DNA of 64,000 nucleotides from Saururus chinensis (lineage: Eukaryota; Streptophyta; Magnoliopsida; Piperales; Saururaceae). Position numbers and translations under genes: made by a program. Within the stretch, counting starts at the first letter, position 1, and each line of letters starts with the position of its first letter. This document shows positions 23,940 to 37,790 of this stretch, one piece after another. The stretch lies in the NCBI GenBank assembly GCA_035235625.1, contig CP141150.1, positions 27,730,756 to 27,794,755 on the forward strand, written 5' to 3'. Under the pieces are notes generated by a model. It was not told where the DNA came from, ran no database searches, and saw only the letters and a list, made by a program, of their open reading frames with translations.

Positions 23940-24267
23940 AAAAATTATGTGAAGTCACGGAATGGGATTTTCAAATTCACTTTAGAAAATTTATCAAAAG
24001 GAGGAAAAGCAAATAATTATTTTAATGGTGCAAAAACTCAACAAAGTATCAATTAAGATATTATACCAAGGTTACGACTATTATCTTTCACATACACATA
24101 TCAAATCAAATATATTAAATTTACATGATGCATAGTAAATACATAAGACAATGTTGACCTTACAAGCCAGGTGCCATAAGCATACAAATAACATAAAATA
24201 AGGGGCACTATCGTGCCTACACACATTATACCATAGCAAGGTCCTATACCTTGTTGTAGTCAAAACC
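23940..24267 (+). repeat. Possible left part of host LTR 'H'
   Basis: The DNA flanking the T1 insertions (this stretch, 27437-28292 and 34912 to about 35050) is continuous once the insertions are removed. At 28270-28292 joined to 34917 it shows a 'gtatacccgtatactc agcatcc' block followed by 'ttgcagg', similar to the TACTCACC...TTGCAGG block of gypsy LTRs. I infer an older forward-sense LTR as host. Its start is not defined. Confidence 0.25.
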
Positions 24268-27200
24268 TGTCATGCCCCGGTACACGCCACCCCTGACCCG
24301 AACCGAGGATCCGTATATGGCGCAACAAAATTAAGTAGAAATGCGGAAGACTTAACCCATTCTTGGGTGAAAAACACATCGAAGTGAGCACACTTGCCCT
24401 TTATGCAAAAGCAAATGGAGGAATAAAATGAGACTAATTATTATTCTTAGTCTACACATACCCACATCATCTAGTTAACACAATAATAACAAGTCTCAAT
24501 GGCTAAAAAAGTTTAAGCCAACAACGGCTAAACATAACGTGAAGTAGAGTCAAATATATAAGTTCAACATAATATAGATCCAAAGTAACATAACCTCAAG
24601 AAACTATAGCTCCTCTCAATGAACATGGCCATCCTCATGCTCACGTAGAGCCCATTTGAAGCACCTACATGGAACAACAGGTAAACCCAAAATAAAACCA
24701 CAAATAAAGAGGGGTGAGCTTAGCTCATCCAGGGTTTTATTACGGAATATAAACTCATGGAAACACTGCATGCATTCTCAATTTAAACATGTATCACATA
24801 TCCATTCTCTAAACCTGTGCATCATAACATAATTCAAATTACATAATCATGCCACCTATACATCATGATATAACTCGCATTCCATAAGCACATATTCATG
24901 CTACATGTGCATCATGATTTAAAATACATTCGATAAACACATAATCATGCCACCTGTGCATCATGGGTTCATCCATAGTTCATAAACATATACACATCAT
25001 GTGTACTCTTATGAATCTCATTATGGCATTCACATCTTGTATTCATATCCTGCATAATCATATCTAAATATACACATTCACCCTGCATAATTAAGTGTTT
25101 CAAACACATCTCATCCTACATGTTTATGCATAACCATTCCATAATCACTATGTGTAACATATGCATCTTTGTTCCTACACAACCTATGTCAATGAGTATT
25201 ATATTACATACACATGCAACAACCATTAGGTGAATGTCTCACAATTGACAAAATAATCAGACCCATTCGCCCTAGACAATCCCTTGAGGGGAAGGTCTGA
25301 ATTCATAAAAATGAAAACTAGAGCAGTTTGGTTAAGTTCCCTAATTGGGAATGTACCTCCTGCTCACCTAGGACAATCCTTATGAGGAAGGTCTGAATTA
25401 CTAAAAAAGAAAACTAGAGCAGCTCTTGCTCACCCAAGACAATCCATGGGGAAGGTCCAAATTCCTAGAGAGGAAAACTAGAGCACCTTGGTAAGCTGAT
25501 GCACATGAACATATCATCTTATATACTCAAGGTCCAGATAACACATAAGTTTAACTCATATAGCAAATCCGCTCTTCTCAACCCGGGGAGGCAACACGTC
25601 CTCCAAGGGACGTAAAACGAAAAACTTATCCTTTCTAATGTAAAACTGTTTCGATAAGCATCCAAGCAACTAGTTTGGCAACTAATGACATCCATTTGCA
25701 TCCAATCGATTAATCACAGCTAATCATGATTAATCATCATTTATAAGGTATGTATATGATGCATGAGACATGATACATATGCGAGCGAATGATCAATGAG
25801 TACAAGTATAGGTAAACATACTCTAATCGGTCCATGTGTGCATGAGATATGGTCCATTGGTAACAAATAAAATCATAAAAGCATATGCAAGAGTGTACAT
25901 ATGTAGTAGTATTCATACTTATGCCAAAACATGTGGATCATGAATCACCTATAATCAACGTGACATGTGCAAGTATCCATAGTTTATCATAGTCATATCC
26001 TACTAGAATCATAGAGTAAATGCGAAGAAATCATCGAAATACAAATTCAAGACAAATATAACATCATGTTAAACTAAGACAAGTATAGTCATCATCATGC
26101 TTAACCTAAATCATAACCTAAAGAAGGTTCTCATGCAATTAAATAGCATTTATAAGTAGTCACAACTCATCATAGTCATAAAGAATTAAAATTATAAGAA
26201 GAGGGCAAGCAATGGCAGAAAATCAACAAAATAGGCCAAAATCACAAAATTGCAGTACAACTGTTCAAACGCCTTGGTAGGCCGTTCAAACACCTGACTA
26301 TTCGATTGTCCTAACAAGTTGTTCGAACAGTTGGAACAGTTCATTTCTGGTTCGTCTTTAGCCTTTTGAAATTCAAACCGAAAACATTCCAAAATTCTAT
26401 ATAATTCAAAAATCACCATAGAACATCATATAGACAAAATATAAACTTATAACATGATGGATCTAATCATTTTTATGCTTAATCAAAAGAAAATAACCAT
26501 CAATCCTATGCTTTTAACAAATCACCATTAAACATCAAAATGAAGCAAAAACTCAAATACACCTATAATTATGCATTCCAATGAAGAAAACTACACAGGG
26601 TAAAAATCCCTTACCTCTAACAGCCTTTGAATCCATGAAAGAGCTTCAATCCTCAAGAAATCCTACAGCAAAAATTAGGTTTTCGTTAAAACCTAATTAA
26701 AATTAGCTAATAGACTAAAATCAACTTGAAAATAGATAGATATAGAAAATCCTTAGGTTAAAAATGAAAATCACCTAATTAGGGTACTAAATCAAAATTA
26801 AAAATAAGATTTTTAAAAGAAAAAAAATTAAAAATCAAGTTAGGGAAATGAACATAGAAGTAATTAAGACCAAAATTAAAAGATTAGGGATAATTAGGGG
26901 GAAAAACACGCCTTAATCCAAGTTTTTCCTTTGCGAAATAGGGGTAGAACATTTCTTCCCATCTAACACAGCCCCCTTCCTCATTTGGCAAATGGGCTAC
27001 GGTTTTCCTTAAATAGTAAGGGTTTTGGGCTGAGTAAACAAACTGTTTATCTAAAAAATAAGTCAAAAGACCCTAAGTGGCTAATTGAGGTTATTTTTGG
27101 CTTAAAATGCATTTAATCACACCCAACCCCACTTAAATAAAATAATAGGAGATTAGGCGGTCAAATGAATCGTGGCCATCCAACATGGACGTGGGGCCTA

Positions 27201-27436
27201 CGGTAGGGTCCATGCCCTTAATTAAGGAAAAATTAAGATAAAATGTCATTAAATTGGTAAAAATTGGATAAATCAAGCTTAACACTAAAACTTATAAAAA
27301 TGAAATTAAACCGTAATAAAGTCAAACTTAACTAACTCATAACCATAAAATCAAATCAAACCGTCAAACAAGAAAAACCACACAAATTCACACAATTAAA
27401 AGGAATTAAATCAAAATTTAAATTAGAGATTTTACA
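24268..27436 (-). mobile_element. Solo LTR, family T1, reverse orientation (3169 bp)
   Basis: Plus-strand left end TGTCATGCCCCGG and right end GATTTTACA; in the minus sense it reads TGTAAAATCTC...CCGGGGCATGACA. The flanks AAACC (24263-24267) and AAACT (27437-27441) are a 5-bp duplication with one mismatch. It matches the LTR at 28293-34911 in inverted orientation across its length. No internal domain is attached. It holds about 60-bp tandem units near 24830-24970. Confidence 0.88.
24830..24970. repeat. About 60-bp tandem repeats inside T1 (reverse copy)
   Basis: Diverged units of about 60 bp repeat the words 'cataatcatgccacct' and 'gcatcatg' three times. The inverted counterparts are at 30780-31010 in the other T1 copy. 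Confidence 0.6.
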
Positions 27437-28292
27437 AAACTTGTCTCCACACCAAGAGCATGTCGACAAGTCCACTGACAACAAGTCAATTTTGGGTATT
27501 TTTAGCAGGAGTTGCTATGAATGTTAGGCTATGATTATGAGAAGTAATAGCATCTTATTTGATGCATGATTTGAAATTGTGATGATGCGATAAATTATAA
27601 TTTGGTGTACATACCCTTTTGTGTAAATAGCCTTGTAATGGATTACATCCTTAAGACTGATGTCTTTTGGCATATGAGGTCAGAGAAACCCTCAGTGCCT
27701 TGGCTCCTCAAGCGAGTCTTTTGCCACATAAACAGAAAGGGTTTGGTATGAAATAGGACAAATATCTTCTATTCTCTAAGGATGAGAGTTATATAGAACT
27801 ACTTCTATGGCCAGGGAGTCGTGTTCGAATGGACTAGAACATTAAAAGATGATTGGTCTTGCGTAGCATAATATAAGAGGTTTTGATGATCATGGGAGTC
27901 AAAACTTCAACCACCTAGGTCCATGAGCCCATGTGGGCCTTAGATTCATACTGTGGATGGAGCAAGCATGCCTCAATGTACTTGAGGTCATTGGTTAGTA
28001 GTGCATAGTCTAGTGAGGTGAGGTTGTACTCCTAGACGTGGCTACCATGTTGTAAAGAACCTTATGGCTTACAATTAGAAGCAAGAGACTCCGAGTTGAG
28101 GTCATGTTATGATGTTCAAAATCATAAAAAAAGCATTTGTGAATGTTTTGCTTATTCCACTTATATGTGGTGATGATGGTGTTTGCTATTGTATATGATA
28201 GTTGTTAATTTTTGTGATGATGTAGTGTAATCATGTGCATGGTTATTACATAGTACTTGTTTAGCCATCCTGCTGGGTATACCCGTATACTC
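27437..28292 (+). other. Spacer between two inverted T1 LTRs
   Basis: This 856-bp spacer contains no gene or element end. It ends with the duplicated TACTC that flanks the next T1 LTR and is inferred to belong to the older host LTR H. Confidence 0.4.
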
Positions 28293-30779
28293 TGTAAGAT
28301 CTCTAATTTTATTTTATTTTAATTCCTTTCAATTATGTGAATTTGTGAGGTTTTGCTTGTTTGTCGATTTAACTTGATTTTGGGGTTATGAGTTAGTTAA
28401 TTATGAATTCGATAAGGTTTAATTTGATTTTTTATAAGTTTTAGTGCCAAACTTGATTTATCTATTTTTTATCGATTTAATGGTATTTTATCCTAATTTT
28501 TCCTTAAGTATGGGTGCAAACCCTGTTGTGGGCCCCACATTCATGTTGGATGGCATGAAATCCATTTGACCCTCTAATCTTCTATTAATTTATTTCAGTG
28601 GGTTTGAGTTTGATTAAATTTATTTTCAAACAAAAAATAACCTTAATTAGCCACTTAGGGCATTTTAACCTATTATCCAGCCCAACTATTCTTAAACCTA
28701 GCCCAAAACCATTACTATTCTTAGCCTATTTGTCCAAATAAGGAAGGGTTGTGATAGGAGGGAGGAAGTGTTCTACCCCCATTTCCCAAAGAAGAAACTT
28801 TGATTAAGGTGTGCTTTCTTACCCTAATCACCCATAATCTTTCAATTTTAGTCTTAATCATTCCTATCTTCATTTTCCCCATCTTGATTCTTAACTTTTT
28901 TCCATTAAAAATCTTATTTTTAATTTCATTTTAGAACCCTAATTAGGTGATTTTCGTTTTTAACTAAAGGATATCCTAGATCTATCTATTTTCAAGTTGA
29001 TTTGAGCCTATTAGTTAATTTTTATTAAGTTTTAACAAAAAACATAATTTTGGGTAGGATTTCTTGAGGATTGAATCTCTTTTCTGGATTCAAAGGCTAC
29101 ATAGAGGTAAGGAAGTTTTACCTTGTGATGTTTTATTCATTAGAATGCATAATTGAAGATTTATTGAGTTCTTGCTTCATTTTGACGTTTAATGGTGATT
29201 TGTTAAAAGCATGCAATTTATGGTTATTTTCTTATGATTAAGCATGAAAATGATTAGATCTATCATGTGCTAGGGTTCAATTTTGATTATATGATTCTCT
29301 ATGATAATTTTTGAATTTATATAGAATTTTGGAATGTTATCGCTTTATATTTCGGAAGGTTGAAGACGAACCAAAAAAGTGGACTGTTTCGACTGATCAA
29401 ACGGACAAACGGGGCTTTCGAACGGCCAAATGTTTGAACAACCTGTCTGGCCCTTCGAACGGCCAGGCATTCAAACAGTCTGCCAAGGCATTAGAACGAC
29501 AACACTACAACTTTTTGGTTTTTGGCCTATTTTGTCGATTCTCGGCCATTTCTTGTTCCCTCCTCATAAATTTAAATCTTTATGACTATGATAAGTTATA
29601 ATTACCTATAAATGTTACTTTATTTACATATGGACCCTCTTTGAATTATGATTTAGCTTAAGCATGGATATGATTATACTTGTTTAGGTTTAGCATGATG
29701 TTACACTTGTCTTGAATCCATATTTTGAAGTTTTCTTCATATTTACTCCATGATTCGAGTAGGATATGACTAGGATAAATTATGGATGCTTGTACATATA
29801 ACATTGATTATAGGTTATTAATGCTTCACATGTTTTAGCCTAGGTATGAACACTTACTACATATGTACACTCTTGCATAGATTTATATGATTTTATTTGA
29901 CACAAATAGACCATGTTTCATGGACATATGGATTGATTAGAGTATGTTTACTTATACTTGTACTTATCATGTTGCATGCATCATCGAAACGATTTATAAA
30001 TAAGGTTAATCGTGATTAGCCGTGATTGATCGATTGGATATCATTGGTTGTCGGTTTAATCATTTGGAGGCTTATCGAATCTATTCTACGTCCAAATGGA
30101 CATAGTTTTTGTTTTGTGTTCCTTTGAGGATGTGTTGCCTCCCTGAGTTGAGATGAGCAAATTGCTATGTGAGTTAAATTTATAAATTATTTGAAACCTG
30201 AGAATCTAGGATGGTATGTCTATGTGCACCAACTTACCATGCTACTCTAATTTTGCTTTTTAGGAATTCGGACTTCCCCACAAGGTTAGTCCTAGGCGAG
30301 TAGGAACTGCTCTAGTTTTCCTTTCTAGGAATTCAAACCTCCCCCACAAGGATTGTCCTAGGTGAGCACGGGGTGCCTTCCCAGTTAGGGAACCTACCCA
30401 AACCGCTCTAGTTTTATTTTCTAGAAATTCTGACATCCCCTCAAGGGATTGTCTTGGGCACGCGGGTTTGATTAATTTTCTCAATCGTGAGACATTCACC
30501 TAATTATTGTTGCATGTGTATGGGATATAATGCTCATTGACACAGGTTGTGTAGGAACAATGATGCTTATGTCACACATGTGATTATGGAATGGATTTGC
30601 ATGATTATGTAGAATGATGTGTGTTGGATACACTTGATTTTCCATGGTGAATGTGTATATTGAGATATGATTATGCATTATATGAATATTGAGAATTGAT
30701 TCATGTAGGATGTGATTGTTATAATGCAATTCATATGATTACACAGATGTGTATATGTTTTATGAACTATGGATGAACC

Positions 30780-31010
30780 CATGATGCACAAGTGGCATGA
30801 TTATGTGCGTATGGAATGTGTTATACATCATGACATGCAGGAGACATGATTATATATTTATAGAATGTGTTTTACATCATGATGCAAGGGTGACATGATT
30901 ATGTGCTTATGGAATGAGTTATACATCATGATATGTAGGTGGCATGATTATAAGTTTATGGGATATGAGTTAAGTCATGATGTACCTGTGGCATGATTAT
31001 ATGTTATGGA
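30780..31010. repeat. About 60-bp tandem repeats inside T1 (forward copy)
   Basis: Four to five diverged units of about 60 bp, each with 'catgattat...tatggaatg' and 'catcatg'. They lie just before the TACTC-type block, in a position equivalent to the repeats in other LTRs of this window. Confidence 0.65.
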
Positions 31011-31666
31011 ATGTGAAATTATCTCATTATATACAGGTTTAGAGTATGAATATATGATGCATGTTTGGATTGAGAATGCATGCAATGTTTTCATGAGTTT
31101 ACATTCTGTATTAAAAACCCTTGTTATGCTAAGATCGCCCCTTTTTGTTTGTGGTTTTGTTTTGGGGCTGCATATTGTGTCATGCAAGTGCTTCATATCG
31201 GCTTTACGTTGAGCATGAGGACGTCCACATTCATTGAGAGGGGTTATTGTAAAGATTCTCATTCTTGAACCGGTTTTCTTTTCATTTTAATTATCAGTTG
31301 TCATGTGCTTAACACGTTTTCTAATTAACTCAGTGGTTTCAAAAATAAATGGTGTTTCTTATGGTTTTAATCAAAATCAACTTTACAATTATTGGTTTTA
31401 AGTGATTTTAGGTCAAACCTGAACTTTTGGGATTTTTCTAATTTTTAACTAATTTTTCAAAAATTAGGGTTTAGTGGGACCCTTGTGTGCCCCACCGGCA
31501 AAATTGAGGTTTTTGGACCAAATTAACCAGGTATCAACACAAGCTTTTATAAAAAATTTCATAATTTTTCCAGGTTTAATTAGTGCTCAAATGGTCAAAA
31601 TACCCATTTTTAGCCCAAAATTCTATTTATATCCCACTAGCTAATTATGTACACCCCAAGCCCTAC

Positions 31667-31675
31667 TATAAATAG
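31667..31675 (+). promoter_or_regulatory. TATA box of T2 LTR
   Basis: TATAAATAG about 420 bp from the LTR start, followed by GAAAGAGCTGAGCC. Confidence 0.5.
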
Positions 31676-33779
31676 AAAGAGCTGAGCCATTTCCATTTTG
31701 GGAATAGGCTAGGAGAGGGTGATTAAGGCCTAGTTCCCCAATTAGGCCCAAATTAGAAGGAGATTAAGGTATGCTTTCTTTAATCAAGTCTAAATCCTAG
31801 GTTTTCTCCTAATTCATTCTTAATCCATCATTTCCCCTTTGCTTTGATTTGATTTTAGGCATCAAAACCACTTATTTGCTTCCTTACTTCAAACCATACA
31901 TCTCAAAATTCATTTTTTATGCTTAACAAACCCTAGATCTAAGATTTCATTAAGGTTTTCAATGTTAAATCGATTTTGAATGAAGTTTAACTTAAACTCT
32001 ATGTCTTTGGAAGGTTTTCAAGAAGGGTGACAGTCAAATCCGAACCTAATCAAGTGATAAGGTAATGGGTCTTTGAAATCTTAGTTTTCCTATGGTAAAA
32101 ATCTCAATTTTTATTGTTTATTTGGAATGGATTTACTTGATTTAGTGCTTTAATGGTGAGATTAGTAAATAGTAATTTCTTGTCCTGATTTCTTAGGGTT
32201 TTGTCTTAATATAAGGTAGATTAGCTTTCAGGAAGGTATGATGGAATTTTAATGGCATTTGAGTTGTTAGATGGAAATTTTAAGTTTCATTAATGGAGTT
32301 TTGGTTTGAAAATTTGAAATGAAGAAGAAGGTCAAATCTGCCTTGTTGGCGTTCGAACGACAACACTGCATTTTTGGAAAATTTCCTGTTTAGCTGATCG
32401 AACGGCCCTGCAGGGCGTTCTAACGGCTACACTGCAGAAATTTACCATTGTATGTATATTGTTTATTTCGATGTCTCTACTCTGAAATATCATTTTTATG
32501 TGTATGTGGAGTGTTTTGAGCCAAGGTAAACTACTAGAATAGCATACTATTGATGTTTAGAAGTTACGGTGTATATTTAAAGTTATGTGAAATGGCTTGT
32601 AGTTGGATATAATTGTTGGAATTGCTATGTTGAAGATATGAGTGGTTGATTCCTTATGGTTTAAGCATATTTTCAGTAGAGTTATAGCATGTTAATGGAC
32701 TGATAGGTCATTATAGGATATGGTTAAATGATGTGAATGTTAGTGTTATGCCTAGATTCAAGTATGAGGTGATTGAGCTTACATATGTTTAGCAGGTGGT
32801 TATGTTTTAACTTGAGTTATGATTTTAATAGTTCTTCTCCTATGATTTTCCACTGGAATCCATGATTAGATGTTAATGTGCATGTTTAGTGTGATGGTGA
32901 GTTAATTACAAAGCATGTTGATATACATCGAGTGAGGTGCTTCCACCATGTACACACACACACACGTAGGGTTAATTATTATGATGAGGCTTGATATTAT
33001 GATTATGAATGATGCACGAGGAGCTTATGAGAGCACTTATCATGATTTAAGATTCATGTATGCCTTGCCCACATATATACCATGTTGCATGCATCATGAA
33101 AATGGATTTCCAATTGAGGCTTTATCGAGATTAACCGAGTTTGATCGATTGGATGCAATGTGGTGAAATTGTGTGCTGGATTAATCAGTCATTGGCTTAA
33201 TCGAAACTTGATTAGTCCAAAAGAACATGTCTTGATTTGAGTTCCTTTGTGGAACATGTGCACTCCCCGGGTTGAGTCTAGTTAAATGAAATTATGTGGG
33301 GACGAGTTATGTACTTGTCTTGCGGATTGAGATTATTATGATTGTCTTCTGGACCCTGAGAATCCAGAGTGGTACGCTGTGTGGACTAGTTACCACGTGT
33401 TTTAGGGTTCCCTATGTGGGAACTCGGGCTCTCCCCCACCGCAGGAGATGTCCCGGAGTGAACACCCCTGCTCTAGGTTCTCTATGTGAGAATGGGACAT
33501 CCTTGGCCCAAATCGTTTAGGGTGAGCAGCCTTAGGGACTGACAACCCCGACCTTTTTATATTCTTGTGTAGAATTTGGACTATGACAGGCCTTTGTGGC
33601 CTTGTCTGTGTTCCCGTCTGTGTGACTCTAATTGTGTTTACTCCTTGATGGAGGCATTCTTTATGTTTATGCATGTATATGATGTATGCTATGCATGTTT
33701 GTATAACATGTAATTTGACACGTTTGTCGTGCAGAATGGTTGAGATATACATGAATGCCTGATTTGAATATTGTGATTG

Positions 33780-33960
33780 AGACACTATATGCAGGGTTGC
33801 ATGATCTGAAAATGTATATTAGAGACACATCTCATGCAGGTTTATATGATGTTGATGCATGATCTGAAATGTATGTTAGAGATACATCTCATGCAGGTTT
33901 ATATGATGTTGAATTGCATTATACGATTTAGACACTATGATGCAGGTTTTGGTGATGTGT
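33780..33960. repeat. Tandem repeats inside T2
   Basis: Units of about 60 bp repeat 'gcatgatctgaaa', 'tagagacacatctcatgcagg' variants and 'ttatatgatgttga', with about two clear copies and a partial third. Confidence 0.6.
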
Positions 33961-35079
33961 ATGTGTGATCAGAAAATGATACATCTTGTAAATCATTGAT
34001 CTGAATTGTTATATTACTATACTGTCATGTTTCTAATGATTATAGTTATATCAAAAACCATTACTGAGTTTATCATACTCACCCCTCTTTCTTGTGCTTT
34101 TGCTTTGGGGTTGTGTGGCGTGACATGCAGATGGACAGGATCTTCTCTATGAGGAAAGGTCGGAGAGGACTTGGGAGTAGACGTGGTGATCTCTTATGTG
34201 ACATGTTTCTTTAGTTTTTGCTATGATATTAGAACTCATGTGGTGTAGTTCTCGTTTTGGTTTTGTGCTGCATTTTACTTTGAGATTATTTGAGACATAG
34301 TTTTGGAGCCTAGTGTGGGCTATGGATTAAATAACTATATGGGTTTGAGATTGTGGTTTATTTTAGAGTTAAAGTAACTCTCTTGTTTCTGCCTATTTAC
34401 TCTTGCTCAAAGTGGTGTGTTTACTTCGTAAATTTTTAGATTGCCTGTGATTAGGGCATTAGTCTTCTGCTAATCGTTTTCAATCTCATTGTCGCCCCAG
34501 TGCACTTGACTGGCCCCTGGACTAGGTTCTGCTCGGGTCGGGCAGTGCCGGGGTGTGACAGTTATAGATGTTTGGTTTTATGTTAGTTTGGACATATGTT
34601 ATGTTGAACTTATCCATTCGACTCTACTTCACTCTATGATTAGCCATTATTAGCTTAGACATGTTTAGCATTGAGGCTTGTTATTTTCATGTGATAACTA
34701 GATGATGTGGGTATGAGTGGACTACGATTGTTAAGTAGTCCTTTAATTTCTCTATTTATTTTTGCACAAAGGGCTTGTGCACTTACTTAGTTGTATGTTC
34801 ACCCAAGGATGGCTTATGTCTTCAACACTCCAACTTAACTTCGTCGGGTCGCATATTGCGTACTCCTTAGACTGGGTTAGGGTTAGGGGTGGCGTGTGCC
34901 TGGGCGTGGCATACTCAGCATCCATGTGATGCAAGTTATTTGCAGGGTTAAAGTTACTTTAGGACTTTCGATGTGCGGCAAGGACAATGTTTTCTAGGCC
35001 ACTTAGAATGTTTAATGTTTTCTTACTTAAAGGTGGATAACTTTAGGTAAGTGAGTGACAATCTTTTTGTATTTGTGCA

Positions 35080-35748
35080 TAACAAGATATTCAATCCGCC
35101 ACCGATGTCCAGGTCTCATTAGTCCTCTCCTAAAGAACCTACAACCAACAAGACCAAACAACAACAAAATATCTCATCCCTTTTGGTGGAAAGTTTCCAA
35201 AATTATAAAAGTATTAATTAATATTATTCGATTGGGTCAACATAACCAAGATGCTAGCAACTCATTGGACAACATCTCCAATGTTATTTCCATCAAGATT
35301 GGATCTATATGTAGTTCTACCAAGAAGCTTCAATATCTCAAGAAGCATTACATCAAACATGCAATGCTTAAGTGTTTTAAACAAGCATACATTTGATGCT
35401 AGTCCTTTAGTCGTTCCACTTATTCTAATTAATCAATCAATAACAAGCAATTTCATTAATTATCCCACAAACCTTTGTTTAATAATTAATTACCCCGTCC
35501 AATCCAAATATAGACAGACTCATTAAATGTCAACATAAGTGACAAATGATATAACAAATCCATGGACCATCATTGAAAGGGAACCATCCATAGTGATGCC
35601 TTATAATTCATCGGGAAGTACCATAACCCAACCTAGCCCTTAAAGACTAGGTCAGAGTGGAAGGGTATAAGTCTACAACTGCACCTGAACAAAAGTAGTG
35701 GGAGAAGCCAACCAAGTAGGATGTCAGCTATCTGTATGCTTGTACACT
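35080..35748 (-). repeat. LTR E (family X), left segment, truncated
   Basis: Aligns with the first part of LTR C at about 45400-45800 ('caacatctccaatgt', 'catgcaatgcttaagt', 'cgttccactt' in the same order). The first 300 bp or so expected at the left end are missing, so it joins the preceding LTR debris without a clean end. It continues at 40172 after the G insertion. Confidence 0.75.
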
Positions 35749-37660
35749 AAATGTGTAATGTCCTTGATTTTTCTACGATTTTCTATGATTTTTCTGCTAT
35801 TTTTCTAGTCATTTTCGGCGAAAAAATGTGACGCTACGGCGTATTCATATTTATATATTTTTCCCCCGTATTTATACCCGTAGAGTCAGGTGTGGGGCTT
35901 AGTCGCAGGCCGTGGGCCTCGCTGCGCGCTTACGGTGCGAGTTTTGGAGGTACAACGCGTAACCAGTGAGTTAACGCGCATTAGGGATATGGATGTAAAA
36001 ATAAAAAAGGTGAATAGTGAAATCACGGCTTAAAAAGCCATCTTCAGTAAGTTTTTCCAGAAACTTATAGAACCGACATCCAGAAGAAAAAAAGACGTCC
36101 AGTAGTTTTTTTGGAGAAACCCGAGCTTGATTCCGGTCGCTCCGTTCTCCCTCCTCCGCCATCGGATTCTGGCGATTCTTGTCAGGATCTACTTTGCCTC
36201 ACCGCCACGAGTCCATAGACACCGGCTATGACCGCCGCCACGGCCTCTTCGCTCCTACACGAGGTACCGAACCTTTTTCGGGATTTTTCTCTCCTTTAAT
36301 CCCGTTTTTGAACTGTGGGTATACGATTTTGACATCGTTTGCGACCGCTCTCAACTAGACTTATATTTAGTTGGCCGCTAGGAACCCATAGGTGCTGGCT
36401 AGAGCCGCCGCCATGCTTTCTGCGCTCCGCTGTGAGCTGCCGAACTTTTAGCCGGGTTTTTATTCACATTCTTCATCTCACTGTCCGTGAGATTTTTTTA
36501 AGACGCTGGGATTTTCGGTCGTCGTCCGGCCACCGGTAGGACTCCGTCCAGCCTACCTCGACCCAGTGTCGGTAGGGGGTTGTCGTTTCCGACCCCGCCC
36601 CGCCTCTATTGCCTTGCTCCGCCCGATTAGACGCTTTGGGTGCGTCTCGGTTCGCTAGCATCGGCGAGTTGTGGGCCATTTGGCCATCATGGGCTCCGCC
36701 CCGGCTCGGCGACAGTGAGGGCCAACCCCACTTGGCCAATTACACCTCCGCTCGGAGTGGGCCGCTTGCCTTTGCCCTATACCCTGCGAAATGCACAGCT
36801 GCCCGCACCAAATGTGTTGGTTGTGGGTGGCAATCGGCGATGTCGCCGTTTCGATTGGCCACCACTTCCTGGCCCTAGCCCTGTTGGCCTTATGTGGGCC
36901 TTGGGTCGCCACCGTCTGACCCATCTCCCCCTATAGTGGCACTATTTGGCCGCGTGTGCATGTGGCCACGCGTGCATTTTTGGGTTTAGGCGCCGTATTT
37001 GTGCCGCCTGACCATCGGATGGCTTTGCCACCGAGTGGAGTTGACCACTAGAGTCCTCCTCCACCTCTCCACTGTCCTCGAGCGTTGCCCCATGCTCTCC
37101 GCCCTTATGTGGGCCTTTGTTGACCGAAATCGTCGCCATTGGGTGCTGTCCACGGCCGATTTCGACGTCTTGTGGCCGGTTGAGCACGTCTTAGCCACCG
37201 GCCGATCTTCAGTGAGTACACCATCGACTTCTGGTCGCACCGCCACTTATGTTGGCATGACATTTCTCCCGGCCGCCCTAGTGTGCCACCGTGGATTGCG
37301 GGTTTTGTCGCATTGATTTCTGACATCCCGTTTGGCCGTGATTGTTTCCGGCACTTCCTAAATCCTCGGGACGGCAGCTCTCTCAGCTAGGCAAAGCTTT
37401 TGGCCGCCAACTCCGCCGCCGATGCCGCCACTGTCGTGTGCTCGCCATCGAACGTCATGATTACGAGGTAGGGGAGCTTTGAACTCGTAAATTCATGATA
37501 GCATGCTTTAAATGAGTAGTAGCATGCTAGGATTGTGTGATTCCATGCTTTGGATGTTATGTAACGATCTGATTGCATAATGTACGTGTAAGCACGATTG
37601 TATGGTATGTCGAAATGCATATGGCATGCATGTTGGTTGTAAGTACGTTGGATGTATGTA

Positions 37661-37790
37661 TGTGCTAGTGATGGCTAGCGTGTATGTTGAAGTATGTATG
37701 AATGTGTGTGCATGTGCTAGTGATGACTAGCGTGTATGTTGGATGTATGCATGTGCTAGTGATGGCTAGCATGCATGTTCGTAAGTTACG
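37661..37790. repeat. Three 'gtgctagtgatggctagc' units in LTR G
   Basis: The phrase TGTGCTAGTGATGGCTAGC (one copy with one change) starts at 37661, 37713 and 37752, separated by GTATG-rich spacers. Confidence 0.75.

Larger units (their letters stand above)
31248..34560 (+). mobile_element. Solo LTR, family T2 (3313 bp), nested in T1
   Basis: Begins TGTAAAGATTC and ends GGGGTGTGACA. Perfect 5-bp duplication GTTAT at 31243-31247 and 34561-34565. A TATA box TATAAATAG is at 31667-31675. An 'atactcacccctctttc' block lies near 34076, as in related gypsy LTRs. It is related to T1 in plan but clearly different in sequence, and it is younger because it interrupts T1. Confidence 0.9.
28293..34911 (+). 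mobile_element. Solo LTR, family T1, forward orientation, split by T2
   Basis: Begins TGTAAGATCTC and ends GGGCGTGGCA. Perfect 5-bp duplication TACTC at 28288-28292 and 34912-34916. Without the inner insertion it is about 3301 bp and aligns, inverted, with 24268-27436. The tail at 34561-34911 matches the opposite end of the other copy, which proves continuity across the inner insertion. A cluster of TTCGAACGGCC words lies at 29417-29464. Confidence 0.9.

Noticed and set aside
30780-31010. CRISPR-like regular spacing of about 60 bp
   Set aside because: The units are diverged tandem repeats in a plant LTR, without constant repeats and unique spacers.
36339-37326. Cluster of 66-105 codon open frames on both strands
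   Set aside because: They lie in the GC-rich part of solo LTR G. Mutually overlapping frames with Arg/Pro/Ala-rich text do not look like a gene.
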